Made by a program: the position numbers and the translations under genes. From Breviolum minutum Mf 1.05b.01 (lineage: Eukaryota; Sar; Dinophyceae; Suessiales; Symbiodiniaceae), in NCBI GenBank assembly GCA_000507305.1, contig DF239020.1, forward strand, positions 469,107 through 533,106: a stretch of DNA of 64,000 nt, in the 5' to 3' direction. This document shows positions 52,240 through 64,000 of this stretch, piece by piece (positions within the stretch are counted from its first letter, which is position 1; each line of letters opens with the position of its first letter). The notes under the pieces were generated by a model. That model searched no databases, was not told where the DNA came from, and saw only the letters and a program-made list of their open reading frames with translations.

Positions 52240-55200
52240 CTGACCAGCCATTGCACCTGGCAGGTGACTTTGATGAAATCACTCCATATTCATCTCTTCA
52301 AAAAGATGCCAAGATAAGCCCGAAGTTAGTGCAACTCGGACCTCCAGCAGCTGTCCAAAAACGCGGTGTGATTTTTTTGTTTTGAGCCCAGAGATCTGAA
52401 ATTCGAAGCGACTCGATGACTACTCTTCTGAAAGCTCAGAAAAAAGCTGTCAAAGAAGCGAAAAGAACATCAAAACCCTGCAACCTGGCAACCACTTTGT
52501 TTCCCTTGCAACTTGGTCTTCTTAAAACCCAATCTACTGGGGCAACCAGGCTGGAAGCACCATGCAACCCATCTGTTTTTTTTCCACTCGGACATCGCCA
52601 TCTCCGAACCGCCCGGAGAAGTTCCACCCATCGTTTTGGCTCAGGACCACTTGACCGTTCTTCAGCCGGCCCTTCACACCTTGGTAAATGCTTGGAAACC
52701 CTAAGCGCCAATGAAAGGCTAGGCTATAGCTGCGCTAAGAATGGGCTATTTGAATTGGCTGGCTACCTGAGCTCTCGCAACCAAAAGTCTGTTTTGGACT
52801 TTGGACCCGTTTTTTGAGGATTGTTCTTGCATGGCCACCTTCCTGTGTCATCTTTGTTTCTCGTTCTCGCACACCCGAACCGCAGACAGAGAACCTGACC
52901 CTCCAAACTCATCCAAGGGACGCCATCCATCCAGAACTTTGCCCACCTCTTCATCCGAAAGGCGTGCCTCATAGGGCTGCCCTGTTCCCAAGTGCCCATG
53001 GACAAGAGTCTCCTGGAGCCATCCAGCTGTGACGAACGATTTCCCCAACCAAAGAAAACCTCATCTGCAACTTAGTGGCGCCAGTTGGAAAGCTTCAAAT
53101 CCTCCGAAAGAGGATTTAAGTCTCACAAAAGTACCAGCAACCAAATTCTTGAAGCAAATGGCTATTCCACACACCAATAATTCAATGTACTAACACCAAT
53201 AAGACCCGGCAACCAGGCCTCCTTCTCCAAAAGCACTTCGCAAACCACCTGATTTGGAATCACTTTGGTTGGCCAAGACACCTGGGCCAAGGATGTTCGG
53301 AAACCAGGCACCAGCTGGCCCAATGGCCATCCCCAAAAAAAAAACATCCCAGGCACAAAGTCTGCATAAGAGATGTCAGCAGTAATGACCACCACCTCCT
53401 GAAGCAAAACATGACTTTTTTTCAAATGATGAACTTCAAATTCCATCATTCACCACACTTCGGCTTTTTGAGACTTTCGATTGAACTGGTGTAAAGTCTG
53501 TGCGCTACCACTACGGGTGTTGGAGAAGAGGAGTGGAAACTTTACACTTTTGGAAGATCTGAAAATAGACCTTGCCTCGTACCGAAGAACCAAGGGCGCA
53601 TCACCATGAGGCCTTGGCAATTGTGAGCTAACTTCATGCTCATCATAAGTGCCACATCTATGTTGGAAGTCAAATTGCAAAAAGCAGACACTTGAGTGGC
53701 ACTTTTCAAGTCTTCCTTGAGACCTTCTGATCACTCAAACACTCTGGTCCAAAGTAGAAGTGTGAATGCTGCAATCCACGCATTCATCACACAATGAAAG
53801 GCTTAAACATTTCCGGAATTATTGTATATCCAAGGGACAAATGTCCCGCGCAAACGCGCCGCACACCACCAGCTGTCAGCCACTCTTGTGTGGCAAGATC
53901 TAAATTGAGAGGTTGATAATCGTCACCTGAACGGCCAGCATCATTAGGATGCGTAAAAAAATCCCACATCAACAGTGTCCAACCCCAAACCTGGCCTAAA
54001 AAGCCGTTGTACAAAATACTAGGTTGCATGCTGCCATCTTGCATATCTCGCATCATGTACCTGATTCCAACAGGCGGCCGTGGCAAATTCACAAGATATC
54101 ACTGGAAAAACCGCTGTGAAACCAAGTCGCTGCATGAGAGCAGCTCCAGGTTGTGGGTGATCATAGCCTCCTTCCATTGAAAACGATGCCTGACCACGGA
54201 TGAAATTGGCACTGCCAAAATCCTCTGCTTTGATTCCATGATCGAATCATCCAAAACGACTCTTCTCAAAGAAAAAAACGGCCTTAGGCACGGACACCTT
54301 GGACACCTCCATTTCCACAACCTCGCCAATGGGGCGTGAAAAGAACCAACCAACCAACGATCAGCCAACTCCACAGGCATCTCCAAGCCTTGGCCAACTC
54401 CCGAGTTTTGAAGTCATCCAAGGCGATGATCCATTCAGAGACAGGAAGGATCTCACCCTTCGGCGGCAACCAGCCAGGAGTCCAATTCACACCCCTGGAG
54501 GCGTTGAGGACAAAAAATCCACGGAATCTGTATAGTATCTCATCCAAATGTAGGAAAAACTAGACCAACATCTGATTCATGTTGGATTGCTCCAACTCCA
54601 AACTGCTTAAAAAAAAACTAAAAGATGGTCATCCTACCCTAAATAAATAGGGATTCCTGAATCATTGAATTATGTGACCATCTACAAACTTCAATCGCAT
54701 ATGCTGATTTACCGTCCGGCAAAGTAAAATCAGCCATATTCAACACCAGGATACGACCGTGGTAGACCTGCATGGACAAAGAGGACATCACCCAACTGTA
54801 CAGCCAACTTAGCCAAGGTCAGGTACTCCTTACATCTGCCGTTGCTTGAAACGAAGGGGTTCAGTCTCTAAGGTGCTATGATGATGATGATNATGATAAT
54901 GGGTTTTTCTCGTGCTAATGAAAAGCCAGTGAAACCACAACACAAAGAATGGAAACAGTTTCGAGTTCAAGACCTCTGAATCAAGACAAGCAACAAAGAT
55001 ACGGCCACCAGGACTGGCTTCTTGAACCTAAACCGGTTTCAAAGGTCGCTTCGCACCGAAATTGCGCTACGTCTTAGGAGCCACATTGAAACATCTTTCT
55101 TTTCAACCCAGGAAATGCAAGAAATTTGATATAGATTTCAGGAAGTATAACGGTTCATCTTTCGCAAGTTCTCCTTCCTCTTTTTCGTGTCTTTCGAAAA

Positions 55201-57034
55201 TCAACCGCCACTTTCACATCTCATATTTCCATCTGCAAAGTCAGAGCAAAAAATCTCCAGAAATATATCTACACTATAAAAAACTTTCACTGCCAAGAAA
55301 CAAAGCTCTTCAACACCACATCATCATCCACCTCGATACCTCCGAAACGTTGCAATTCTTCTCGCCGACACTCGAAGGCCTCAGGGTCGATGATGTCATG
55401 GATCCAAGGTTGTAGGTTACCAACTGCTGCCTGTTGGATATCTGTTGGTGGCATTGATATAACCAATCTTGAATACAAATACATGGATCCGGACATGTTA
55501 CACTTGGTTTAGAGTTAGAGAAATTTTGCAGGATGTTTGGCCTCCATATGTTTAATTTATTTGATGTCAAATCTCTACACATGCAATGAGACAATAGTCA
55601 ATCAGTCCCTGCCATCAATCAGTCCCTGCATAAACATCAGCAGGCAATATGAAGAAACAAAGTCAACTTGAGTCAACTTGAGTCAACTTGATCAGGTCTT
55701 AGCCAAGCATACCGAGCCCCAGATTTGATAGAACCACTGCACAAACCCACTGTTTTTCAACATCCACAAGCACCACAAATCGATACAAATCATCAGACTG
55801 AGATTCACACCTTACCAGCTCCCAGAGTCTCTTTCAAAATCCTGAGCAAGCAATTTGGGAATATTTGTTCCCTCTAGGCATTCACCAAACAGAGAAAACA
55901 GGCAGAGATTCATTGGAAGACCACATAGCACCTCAAGAAGTCTGTTCCTGAGGCATGTCTCCCAGAAGGCATCAGATTTTGAGGATCAAGTCACCTCAGA
56001 TCGACCAGTAACTTATAATGGGATACAAGGGTCCACTTCAAGTGATCCACCGCACTGTTCTCATTCAGGACCTCCTCTGTTAAGCAATCTCTTGGCCGCT
56101 TGTCTGTCAGCCTGAAGTGGTGAAGGGAAAGATTCCCAGTGTATACCCATGTATTCCTATACCATAACTCACACTCCCAACTGGCCAAGAATATTTAATT
56201 TCATCCCATACAACAACAGCATTCAGCATACACATACTGAAAGACAAACCCCATAGCATCATCACAAATTCGGAGTTAAGCAGCCAATAGACGCCAGGAT
56301 GTTCCTTCAAAGGCCAATCCTTTCGAAATCGCTCGCTGAGTTCAAAGGGCAAGCGAAGTTTATTCACATCACCTCAGCCCACAGACTTGGATGATTGACG
56401 AATTTAGCCAAAAGAAATCTGCAAAAAGAAACGCATCCCACTTCGCTCATCGCTTCACTGTTCCAGCTATTTCCATCCTTTTTCAAAGAGGTGTCTGTCC
56501 CTTCCCCTCCAACAAGCCAAAGGACGGTTCCCGATGATGAAGTGCACCCGTTCTTTGTAGCGCCTTTTGAGTGACAGCAAATCATCCAAGATCTGCAGAT
56601 CGCCGGCGTGATGATCTACAGCCTCGGCAGCACAAACAACAAGACGCCTTTGAAAGCAGTGAAACGTCTAAGCACCGGAACATCAACAGCAACACCTCTT
56701 CCCAATGAAGCATCATGCTGGTCAGAAAGAAGTCTTTGAACAGCTCCAATCTCCAATCAAACAGCTCCCACAAAGACCCCCAAAAAAACACAGATCATCA
56801 TCTTGGCCACCCAGCATCGCCACCGAAGACAAAGTAGCAAGCATCACGCAGGGCAACCTGTCCATTGCTGTCCCGATATAGGACATGAGAAGTCCTCACC
56901 ACGGCGGCTCCAGCAGGTTAAGAATGGATGCGACGAGACAAGATTTGAAATACTGTTAGTGAAAAATTCATGCCAAAACATCTGAATCTAGTGAATCTAG
57001 TTGATCTTCTTTCGCGGCGCCGACCGCGGCGAGG

Positions 57035-57109
<75 letters not shown>

Positions 57110-60100
57110 CCAACAACGGTACGACGCCTTCTTTGCTGCTTTCTTGGCGGCTTTCGCTGCCCTTCTCGCAGCGCGGCGGGCGCGCTTTGCAGCCTTGTCC
57201 CTTTCTTTCTCTAGCCCTTCCCTGTGGGCTTCTTGGACCCACGCGTAGAGCTCTGCTTCTTCTCTTTGCGCCCTCAGTTGCTGTTGCTCTAACAGGTTTC
57301 TTTCCTTTTCGGACCTTTCCGCCATTTTTCTGAGTGGCTGTCTTTTGAGGCTTTGTATGGCTTCGGAGAATGCAAATGTTGTCGCTGTTGGCATTCATAT
57401 TCCTATTGCAAACTTGAGTTTTCAGGCGGGGGTGCCGGGTGAAGATCAGAGTGCTTTTCGAGCTGAGGTTGAAGGGTTGCACACTGTACTCAAAGCATTA
57501 CATGTTGCAGTTTGCTCTTCACTTAACCCATCTCGCATCCGCATTGTGATAATTTGTGATTGTCAGAGTGCAATTGCACTTGCTGAAGGTAGTGCAGGTC
57601 AAACTCCTATTTTAGCCCGACGGGTTTGGACAACACTAGCCCGTCCAAGAGAAATGACTGATTCCACTGAATTGTTTTGGATTCCTTCACATGGTAAGAT
57701 CAGAAGTAGTTGGATTCCTCATTCTGGTGCCACTGAATTTCAACTTAGAGATTGGAACGCAAAAGCTGATGCTGTTGCAAATCAAGCTGCACGAGCCCGT
57801 GCACAAGGTTCTGCCAGAGAGAGTTGGAACACTGCCTGTTATGCTGCTCGTGATTATGAGCATAGAGTGATTCATGCAGCTGCTGCGGTGCATGCGCACT
57901 ATCGGCAATTTCTGCAACAATGAGTTCGCGACCTGAGCTGCTGGGGGTTTCATTTTTTTGATGTTTCGCACCCTGCTGCTCCACCAAAAACAATCACTGA
58001 GAAGCAGGCAGAGAAGCGGTGGAGAAGGAGCAGAGGAGCAGAGAAAGAGAAGGGAAGGAGCAGAAGGAACAAGAGAAGGAGCAGAGAAGCACAAGAGAAG
58101 GAGCAGAGAAGGGGTATAGAGAAGGAGCCGACGGAGCAGAGGAGGAGCAGAGGAGCAGCAAAGGAGGAGCAGAGAAGGACAAGAGAAGGCGCAGAGAGGA
58201 ACCGAGAAGGAGCAGAGAAGGAACCGAGACGGACAGGAGACGGCGCAGAGAGGAAGAGAGAAGGAGCAGAGAAGGAGCAGGGACAAGAGAAGGCGCAGAG
58301 AAGGAGAGAAAGAAAGTCCGACCATTTTGGTTCTTCCACATTGCCGTTGCCCGTTTTGGTGGGCTGTTGCCTTTGTGCGTGCGCTGTTCTCGCCTTCCTG
58401 GCTCAAAGGAAAGGAACAAAGCAGAGCAAGCAGAGGAAAGAAAAGGAGCAAAGCAGAGCACAGGAAAGGAAAGAAGCAAAGCAGAGCACAGGAAAGAAAA
58501 GGAGCAAAGCAGAGCACAGGAAAGAAAAGAAGCAAAGCAGAGCACCGGAAAGGAAAGGAGCAAAGCAGAGCACAGGAAAGAAAAGAAGCAAAGCAGAGCA
58601 CAGAAAAGGAAAGAAGCAAAGCAGAGCACAGGAAAGGAAGGGAGCAAAGCAGCGCACAGGAAAGGAAGGAACAAATCAGAGCACAGGACAGGAAAGAAGC
58701 AAAGCAGAGCACAGGAAAGGAAAGGAGCAAAGCAGAGCACAGGAAAGGAAAGGAGCAAAGCAGAGCACAGGAAAGGAAAGNNNNNNNNNNNNNNNNNNNN
58801 NNNNNNNNNNNNNNNNNNNNNNNNNNNNNNNNNNNNNNNNNNNNNNNNNNNNNNNNNNNNNNNNNNNNNNNNNNNNNNNNNNNNNNNNNNNNNNNNNNNN
58901 NNNNNNNNNNNNNNNNNNNNNNNNNNNNNNNNNNNNNNNNNNNNNNNNNNNNNNNNNNNNNNNNNNNNNNNNNNNNNNNNNNNNNNNNNNNNNNNNNNNN
59001 NNNNNNNNNNNNNNNNNNNNNNNNNNNNNNNNNNNNNNNNNNNNNNNNNNNNNNNNNNNNNNNNNNNNNNNNNNNNNNNNNNNNNNNNNNNNNNNNNNNN
59101 NNNNNNNNNNNNNNNNNNNNNNNNNNNNNNNNNNNNNNNNNNNNNNNNNNNNNNNNNNNNNNNNNNNNNNCTTTCATTTTGGCCTTTTGGGCCTTCATTT
59201 CTTTTCATTTTGGCCTTTTGGGCCTTCATTTCCGTTCATTTTTGTTTGCCTGGGCTGCCACGTGAGGTACCCCCCACAAGTTGCCAAAAACGGGCCCTTT
59301 CTGAATCAAATTTAAATAAAATTTATCAGCGGCTGTCTTTTCCAATTTTTGGTCTTTTGGGCTTTCATTTCCTTTCATTTTGGCGGTTTGGGCTTTCATT
59401 TCCTTTCATTGGACTTTTGGGTCTTCATTTGCTTTCGTTTTGGCCTTTTGGGCCTTCATTTCTTTTCATTTTGGCCTTTTGGGCCTTCATTTGCTTTCAT
59501 TTTGGCCTTTTGGGCTTTATTGCCTTTCATTTTGGCCTTTTGGGCCTTTATTTCCTTCCATTTTGGCCTTTGAAGCGGTCCAAGCGCCACCTGACCAGGA
59601 TCTGGCCCAAAATTGCAATTTTCCTTTCAATTTCCTTTAAATTTTGCAATTTTTCCTTTTCAAAAATGTGCGGTTTTGGGCCTTCATTTTGGCCTTTTGG
59701 GCTTTTTTTTGGGCTTTTTTTGGGGTTCATTACGACGCGGACGAATTGGCCATGAAGTCGAAGCTGTCCATCTCAATGGCAACGTACCAATACGCAAAAA
59801 AACGATCGACAATCTGCCAAACAACATCCCATCCACACCTTGAAGACGGAGACTTCGAAGTTGTGCACCTTGTGAGAGGCGGCTGAAAAAAACATGTTGA
59901 GAAAGCAATACAACATCGAATCCACACCTTGGAGATGAAGAGGTAAAAGTTGTCACTTGACCTGTCAACCAATATGCAAAAAAAGTAAACGTGTGATAAC
60001 CTGCCGAACAACATCTCATCCACACCTTGAGGACGGAGACGTCGAAGTTGTCCACCTTGCGGGCAACGACTGTCGATCCACCCGGTGACGATGAAGAGGT

Positions 60101-60861
60101 AGAAGTTGTCCACTTGACCTGCCATGCAAAGGAACGCCACATGCTTTCAGAATAAAACGGCATGTAACACAGCGAGACGAGGCAAGCAAAGGGCGCGTAC
60201 ACTGGGTGACCGTTTTGACGAAGCACCGACAACATTTTGAACACTTTGCACCACGCCCGCTTTCACGTCCTTTTTTTGCGTTCCAGAAGGGCCTCCTGTG
60301 CATCTGCGGCCCTGAGAATCAGCCACCCCTCGGTTTGCCAAAGATTGCCTGTGCCTTTGCAATCTCAGGCCAGGCAAGGAGGCTTTTTGTTTCGACCTCG
60401 CAAGGTTTTGATTGCCAGCTGGCATGGTCAGATTTGCAACTGATTATATACTTATGTCATTTGGCAGTCAGCATGCTTGCACCCGTTGGACCTACACACC
60501 AAAAAAGCATTCAAAAAGCTTCTCCCTTGTGCACTTCAAAACACGTTTGCGCTCTGTTTTGTTGCCAGCTGCTGCCCAGGGCCCAAACTCTGCTTTGCTT
60601 CTGTCCTTTCCTGTGCTCTGCTTTGCTCCTTTCCTTTTCCTGCTCTGCTCCTTTCCTTTCCTCTGCTCTGCTTTGCTTCTTTCCTTTCCTGTGCTCTGCT
60701 TTGCTCCTTTCCTTTCCTTTCCTGTGCTGCTTTGCTCCTTTTCTTTCCTGTGCTCTGCTTTGCTCCTTTCTTTTCCTGTGCTCTGCTTTGCTCCTTTCCT
60801 TTCCTCTGCTTAGGTGCAGTAGAAAGATCTTGTGTGCGCGCGGTTACGTCATGGACGAGGG

Positions 60862-60980
<119 letters not shown>

Positions 60981-61097
60981 CTNTTAGGTTTGGGCATGTG
61001 TAAAGTATGTACCGAGGGCAGCACAAAATAGAGAAAAGCACGCGTTTAGGTGCAGTAGAAAGATCTTGTGTGCGCGCGGTTACGTCATGGACGAGGG

Positions 61098-61216
<119 letters not shown>

Positions 61217-64000
61217 CTCTTAGAAAACATGGCAACCAAAAAACCAAAGCCCATGTATTACAAATCATCATAATCATCTTCATCTTTCATTCCCATGCCT
61301 TATAAAACCAGATTCCCTATGTTTCCAAGGCACTGGATGAAACGATTCCACAGCTCCACGTTGCCTTCCAGATCCGTTACATAACCAATAGGCCCATCAA
61401 CTTCTGGCGTCGTCATGTACTTTCCAAAGCTCGGTGGTGCAGCAGCGCCATGAGTTTGAGGAAAAGTCGAGATTTTTTGAGGGTGATTTGCAATCCAAAA
61501 AAAAAAAGTTGCATACAAAAGCTTTGATGAATGATGTTAGATTCTTTGCTGATCGGGATGTATTGATTGGGTAAAAGAAAAGGCGGGCGGAATCTGGTTG
61601 CAACAGTTGCAGGCAAGAGCAGTTGGGAATCAGAGATGACTCACTTTTCAATCAACTTGAACTTCTGAAAAAAATGCCTAGACCGCTCTGTATTTTTCTT
61701 CCGCCACTACAAAAATCAATGTCAGATTCTGGACCAACAGCTTTTGTCAAAGCAACGTTGTCATTCCTCCAGTTTCGGCTTCATGACCTCCATCTTCACA
61801 AGTCATAGTGGCCACTCAGCACCTTGAAGATCAGTTCATGGGGACCATGTCAGAGACCGGAAGCTTCGGCTTGTAATCGATTGTAATCTGATCCAAAAAT
61901 GACGATTTTTTCTTTGGCAAGGATGCCTCTAACACAGCCATGGCCTCCTAGGCCTCTACTTCTTGCCTTTTCTGGTGGATTCCAATAGGGGCAACCATGT
62001 CATGCCAGAATTCATTTGCTTCCGCTTGTACTGTTCCAATTGTTGTTGCCGTCGCCGCTCATCAGCTTGTTGATCTTCCAAATGTTGATTGCTTTGATGC
62101 AAGCGGGACAAAAATCGAGCCCCCTTTCCTTGTTGATGTTGAAAGTCCGTTGTGTCTAAGGTGCTCCTGGCATTTCCAGTCACTGCTTTCTCCAAGGTGC
62201 TCAAGAAATGTCTTGCACTGTAATCGTTCATCACTCCAGGTTGATCGATATGTAGAAATCCACCACCTGTCGTTTCAGCGAGTGCTTCATATTTGGAGAT
62301 GTCAGCTGTTGAAATTGAAGCCCAGACATTGGCAATGGACACAACCACAATATGCCACTCAATATCAAATCCTTCCTCCAATAACTGTTGCATCATGGGA
62401 TTCATACCCGAAATGCCTCGGTATGGAGATGGACTATGGGTATCCAAGCCATCAGTGATGACAATAGCACGCAGTTTTCCTGTGCCTGGTATATATTTCT
62501 CTCGAATGTCCTCCAAGATCATATGCCACATGTAAGTGCCAGGAGACTTGCCCTTCCATTGGAGACCAATGATGTCAGGGTTTAATCTGTCAAACTTCTC
62601 ACTGAAATACTGCGGCGCATTCCTGAAGTTGCGACAAAAAGACAACGCAAAAAGCTGAGGCAAAGCAAAGAAAGTGACAACTTTATCGTGGTTTTGATTC
62701 GATACATTGTCAAAAACTAAACTCAGTCGGTTCTGTTGATACCCCTCAGATGTCGTCCTGCTAACGGATGCTAATGTCATCCAAAGCACTCAGAATCAAC
62801 CAATGCAGTGCTCCCAGAATTCTGGTCATGCCGATCACCATGTTCACGAGGCAGGATCACTTGCTTGTGAGTCCCAAACCTGTCGAAATTGGCTGAAACT
62901 TGAAACATGGAAATAATTGAATTCTTCAAAATCCACCAAGTCATCTCCAAGCAACGTACACACACGTGTAGGACTGTCTTGCAGCAAGTGAGCCATCTTC
63001 CGGAGCGCTCCCCGCGCTTCTGACAAGTTGGCACCATTCATAGAGCCAGAATCGTCGAGGTACAAAACCTCAACGACTCGGCAAAGGGGAAGAGTTCAAC
63101 TCTCGAATGACCCAAGGTAACTCGACCGTCTTTTTACACCCCAAACCCTTTTTTTGTTACTGAGCTTCCACACTGTTTCCAATGCATCCACCAATACTGG
63201 ACCTTCTCTCATGTCCACCATCCACGGCAACATCTCCAAAAGTTGCCCCACGGACATGGCCAACAACGAGCCACGCGCACGGCCGGGGTTCCCGGCATCT
63301 TTCAACACCGAGCCCAGGGCTGGACCATACTTTTTGGTGAAATGCCAGGCACTACCTCAACAAAGATAGGATCAGGAAGGGAATGACTGTTTTGAAATTG
63401 ATCTTATATACATATCTTCCCAGTCTTTACATTTGAAAAAAAACAAAAAGACACAAACTACTAACATTTAGAGAGAAACTGATGAGGGAATCTGCCATTC
63501 CTGCAGGCTTTAAAACTTTGTCCTCCTTCACAAGTTCTGGTTTGTGCGGCTCGGAAATTTCAAGTTGTTGCGACTCATAGGTTTTGACGAAGGCATCCCA
63601 AGTTGCCACATCCGCACCTAATCCATGAAGGATAGCAGCTTGCTGCGCAGTGGGGAGTTTCTGGAACTCTTTCAACTTCAATGTGCCGGTTCCGTTTCCG
63701 CAACTCTTTTGTGACAAGACTTTCCTCGGTGAAACCGCATTATTCAAAGCAAAAAGTTGGGAAAGTTGACCTCAAAAAAAAGAAATCCGAAAGTTCATAG
63801 AGTAATAGAATTTGACTTACGGCTTTTCGAAGCACCAGGTGGATTCCATTTCCAGTCATCTTGACACTCCATATGACGAAAAAAAACAAGAACCTGGATT
63901 GACTCCATGTCCAGTCTCCAAGCATTTTCATCTTTCACACCAAGCGCTTGCCACGCTTGTTGATGAGATGTTGAAAGCGAGGACCAAGGACGGTGTACTT

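Overview
The window looks like nuclear DNA of a dinoflagellate, probably in the Symbiodinium/Polarella range; the abundance of (TTG)n on the coding sense would suit Polarella, but species is not proven. The reasons are: genes broken into many small exons; nearly every recognisable gene on the minus strand in head-to-tail order; GA-AG and GC-AG introns next to GT-AG ones; families typical of these protists (35-residue PPR arrays, UBL-RCC1 repeat proteins, a CCCH zinc-finger family, a VTDxEGN phosphoesterase); and many microsatellites. No bacterial-style operon, tRNA, rRNA or CRISPR was seen. Exons were found by translating the minus strand and matching conserved family motifs, so gene spans include introns and the outermost ends are approximate.

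Reading in the direction of transcription (right to left): a von Willebrand A domain protein (64000-61956, open at the right edge); a calcineurin-like metallophosphoesterase (about 61480-52585) whose large early intron (about 61.3-56.9 kb) holds an RNase H retroelement remnant on the opposite strand, two mutually inverted satellite arrays, an assembly gap and a duplicated (CAA)n block; the class I ribonucleotide reductase large subunit (52239 to about 40745), starting only about 350 bp after the phosphoesterase; an unrecognised acidic protein (about 38060-35937); a UBL-RCC1 repeat protein (34681-29447); an unknown gene ending at 27491; an intronless 14-motif PPR protein (24713-23217); a BTB/POZ protein (about 22440-20965); poorly resolved exons between 18.3 and 13 kb around a gap; a RING-finger protein (11153-10668); and a zinc-dependent histone deacetylase (about 10085-1066) that may continue past the left edge.

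Two genes are nested on the same strand inside introns of other genes: a complete secretory PDI-like thioredoxin protein (8239-5931) inside a histone deacetylase intron, and a CCCH zinc-finger gene (45162 to about 43480) inside one 3.27 kb ribonucleotide reductase intron. The introns also carry three families of roughly 90-115 bp elements with terminal inverted repeats (called TIR-A, TIR-B and TIR-C here). One has TA-flanked CTG...CAG ends and looks like an introner-type element. These elements and the nested genes are the most notable content.
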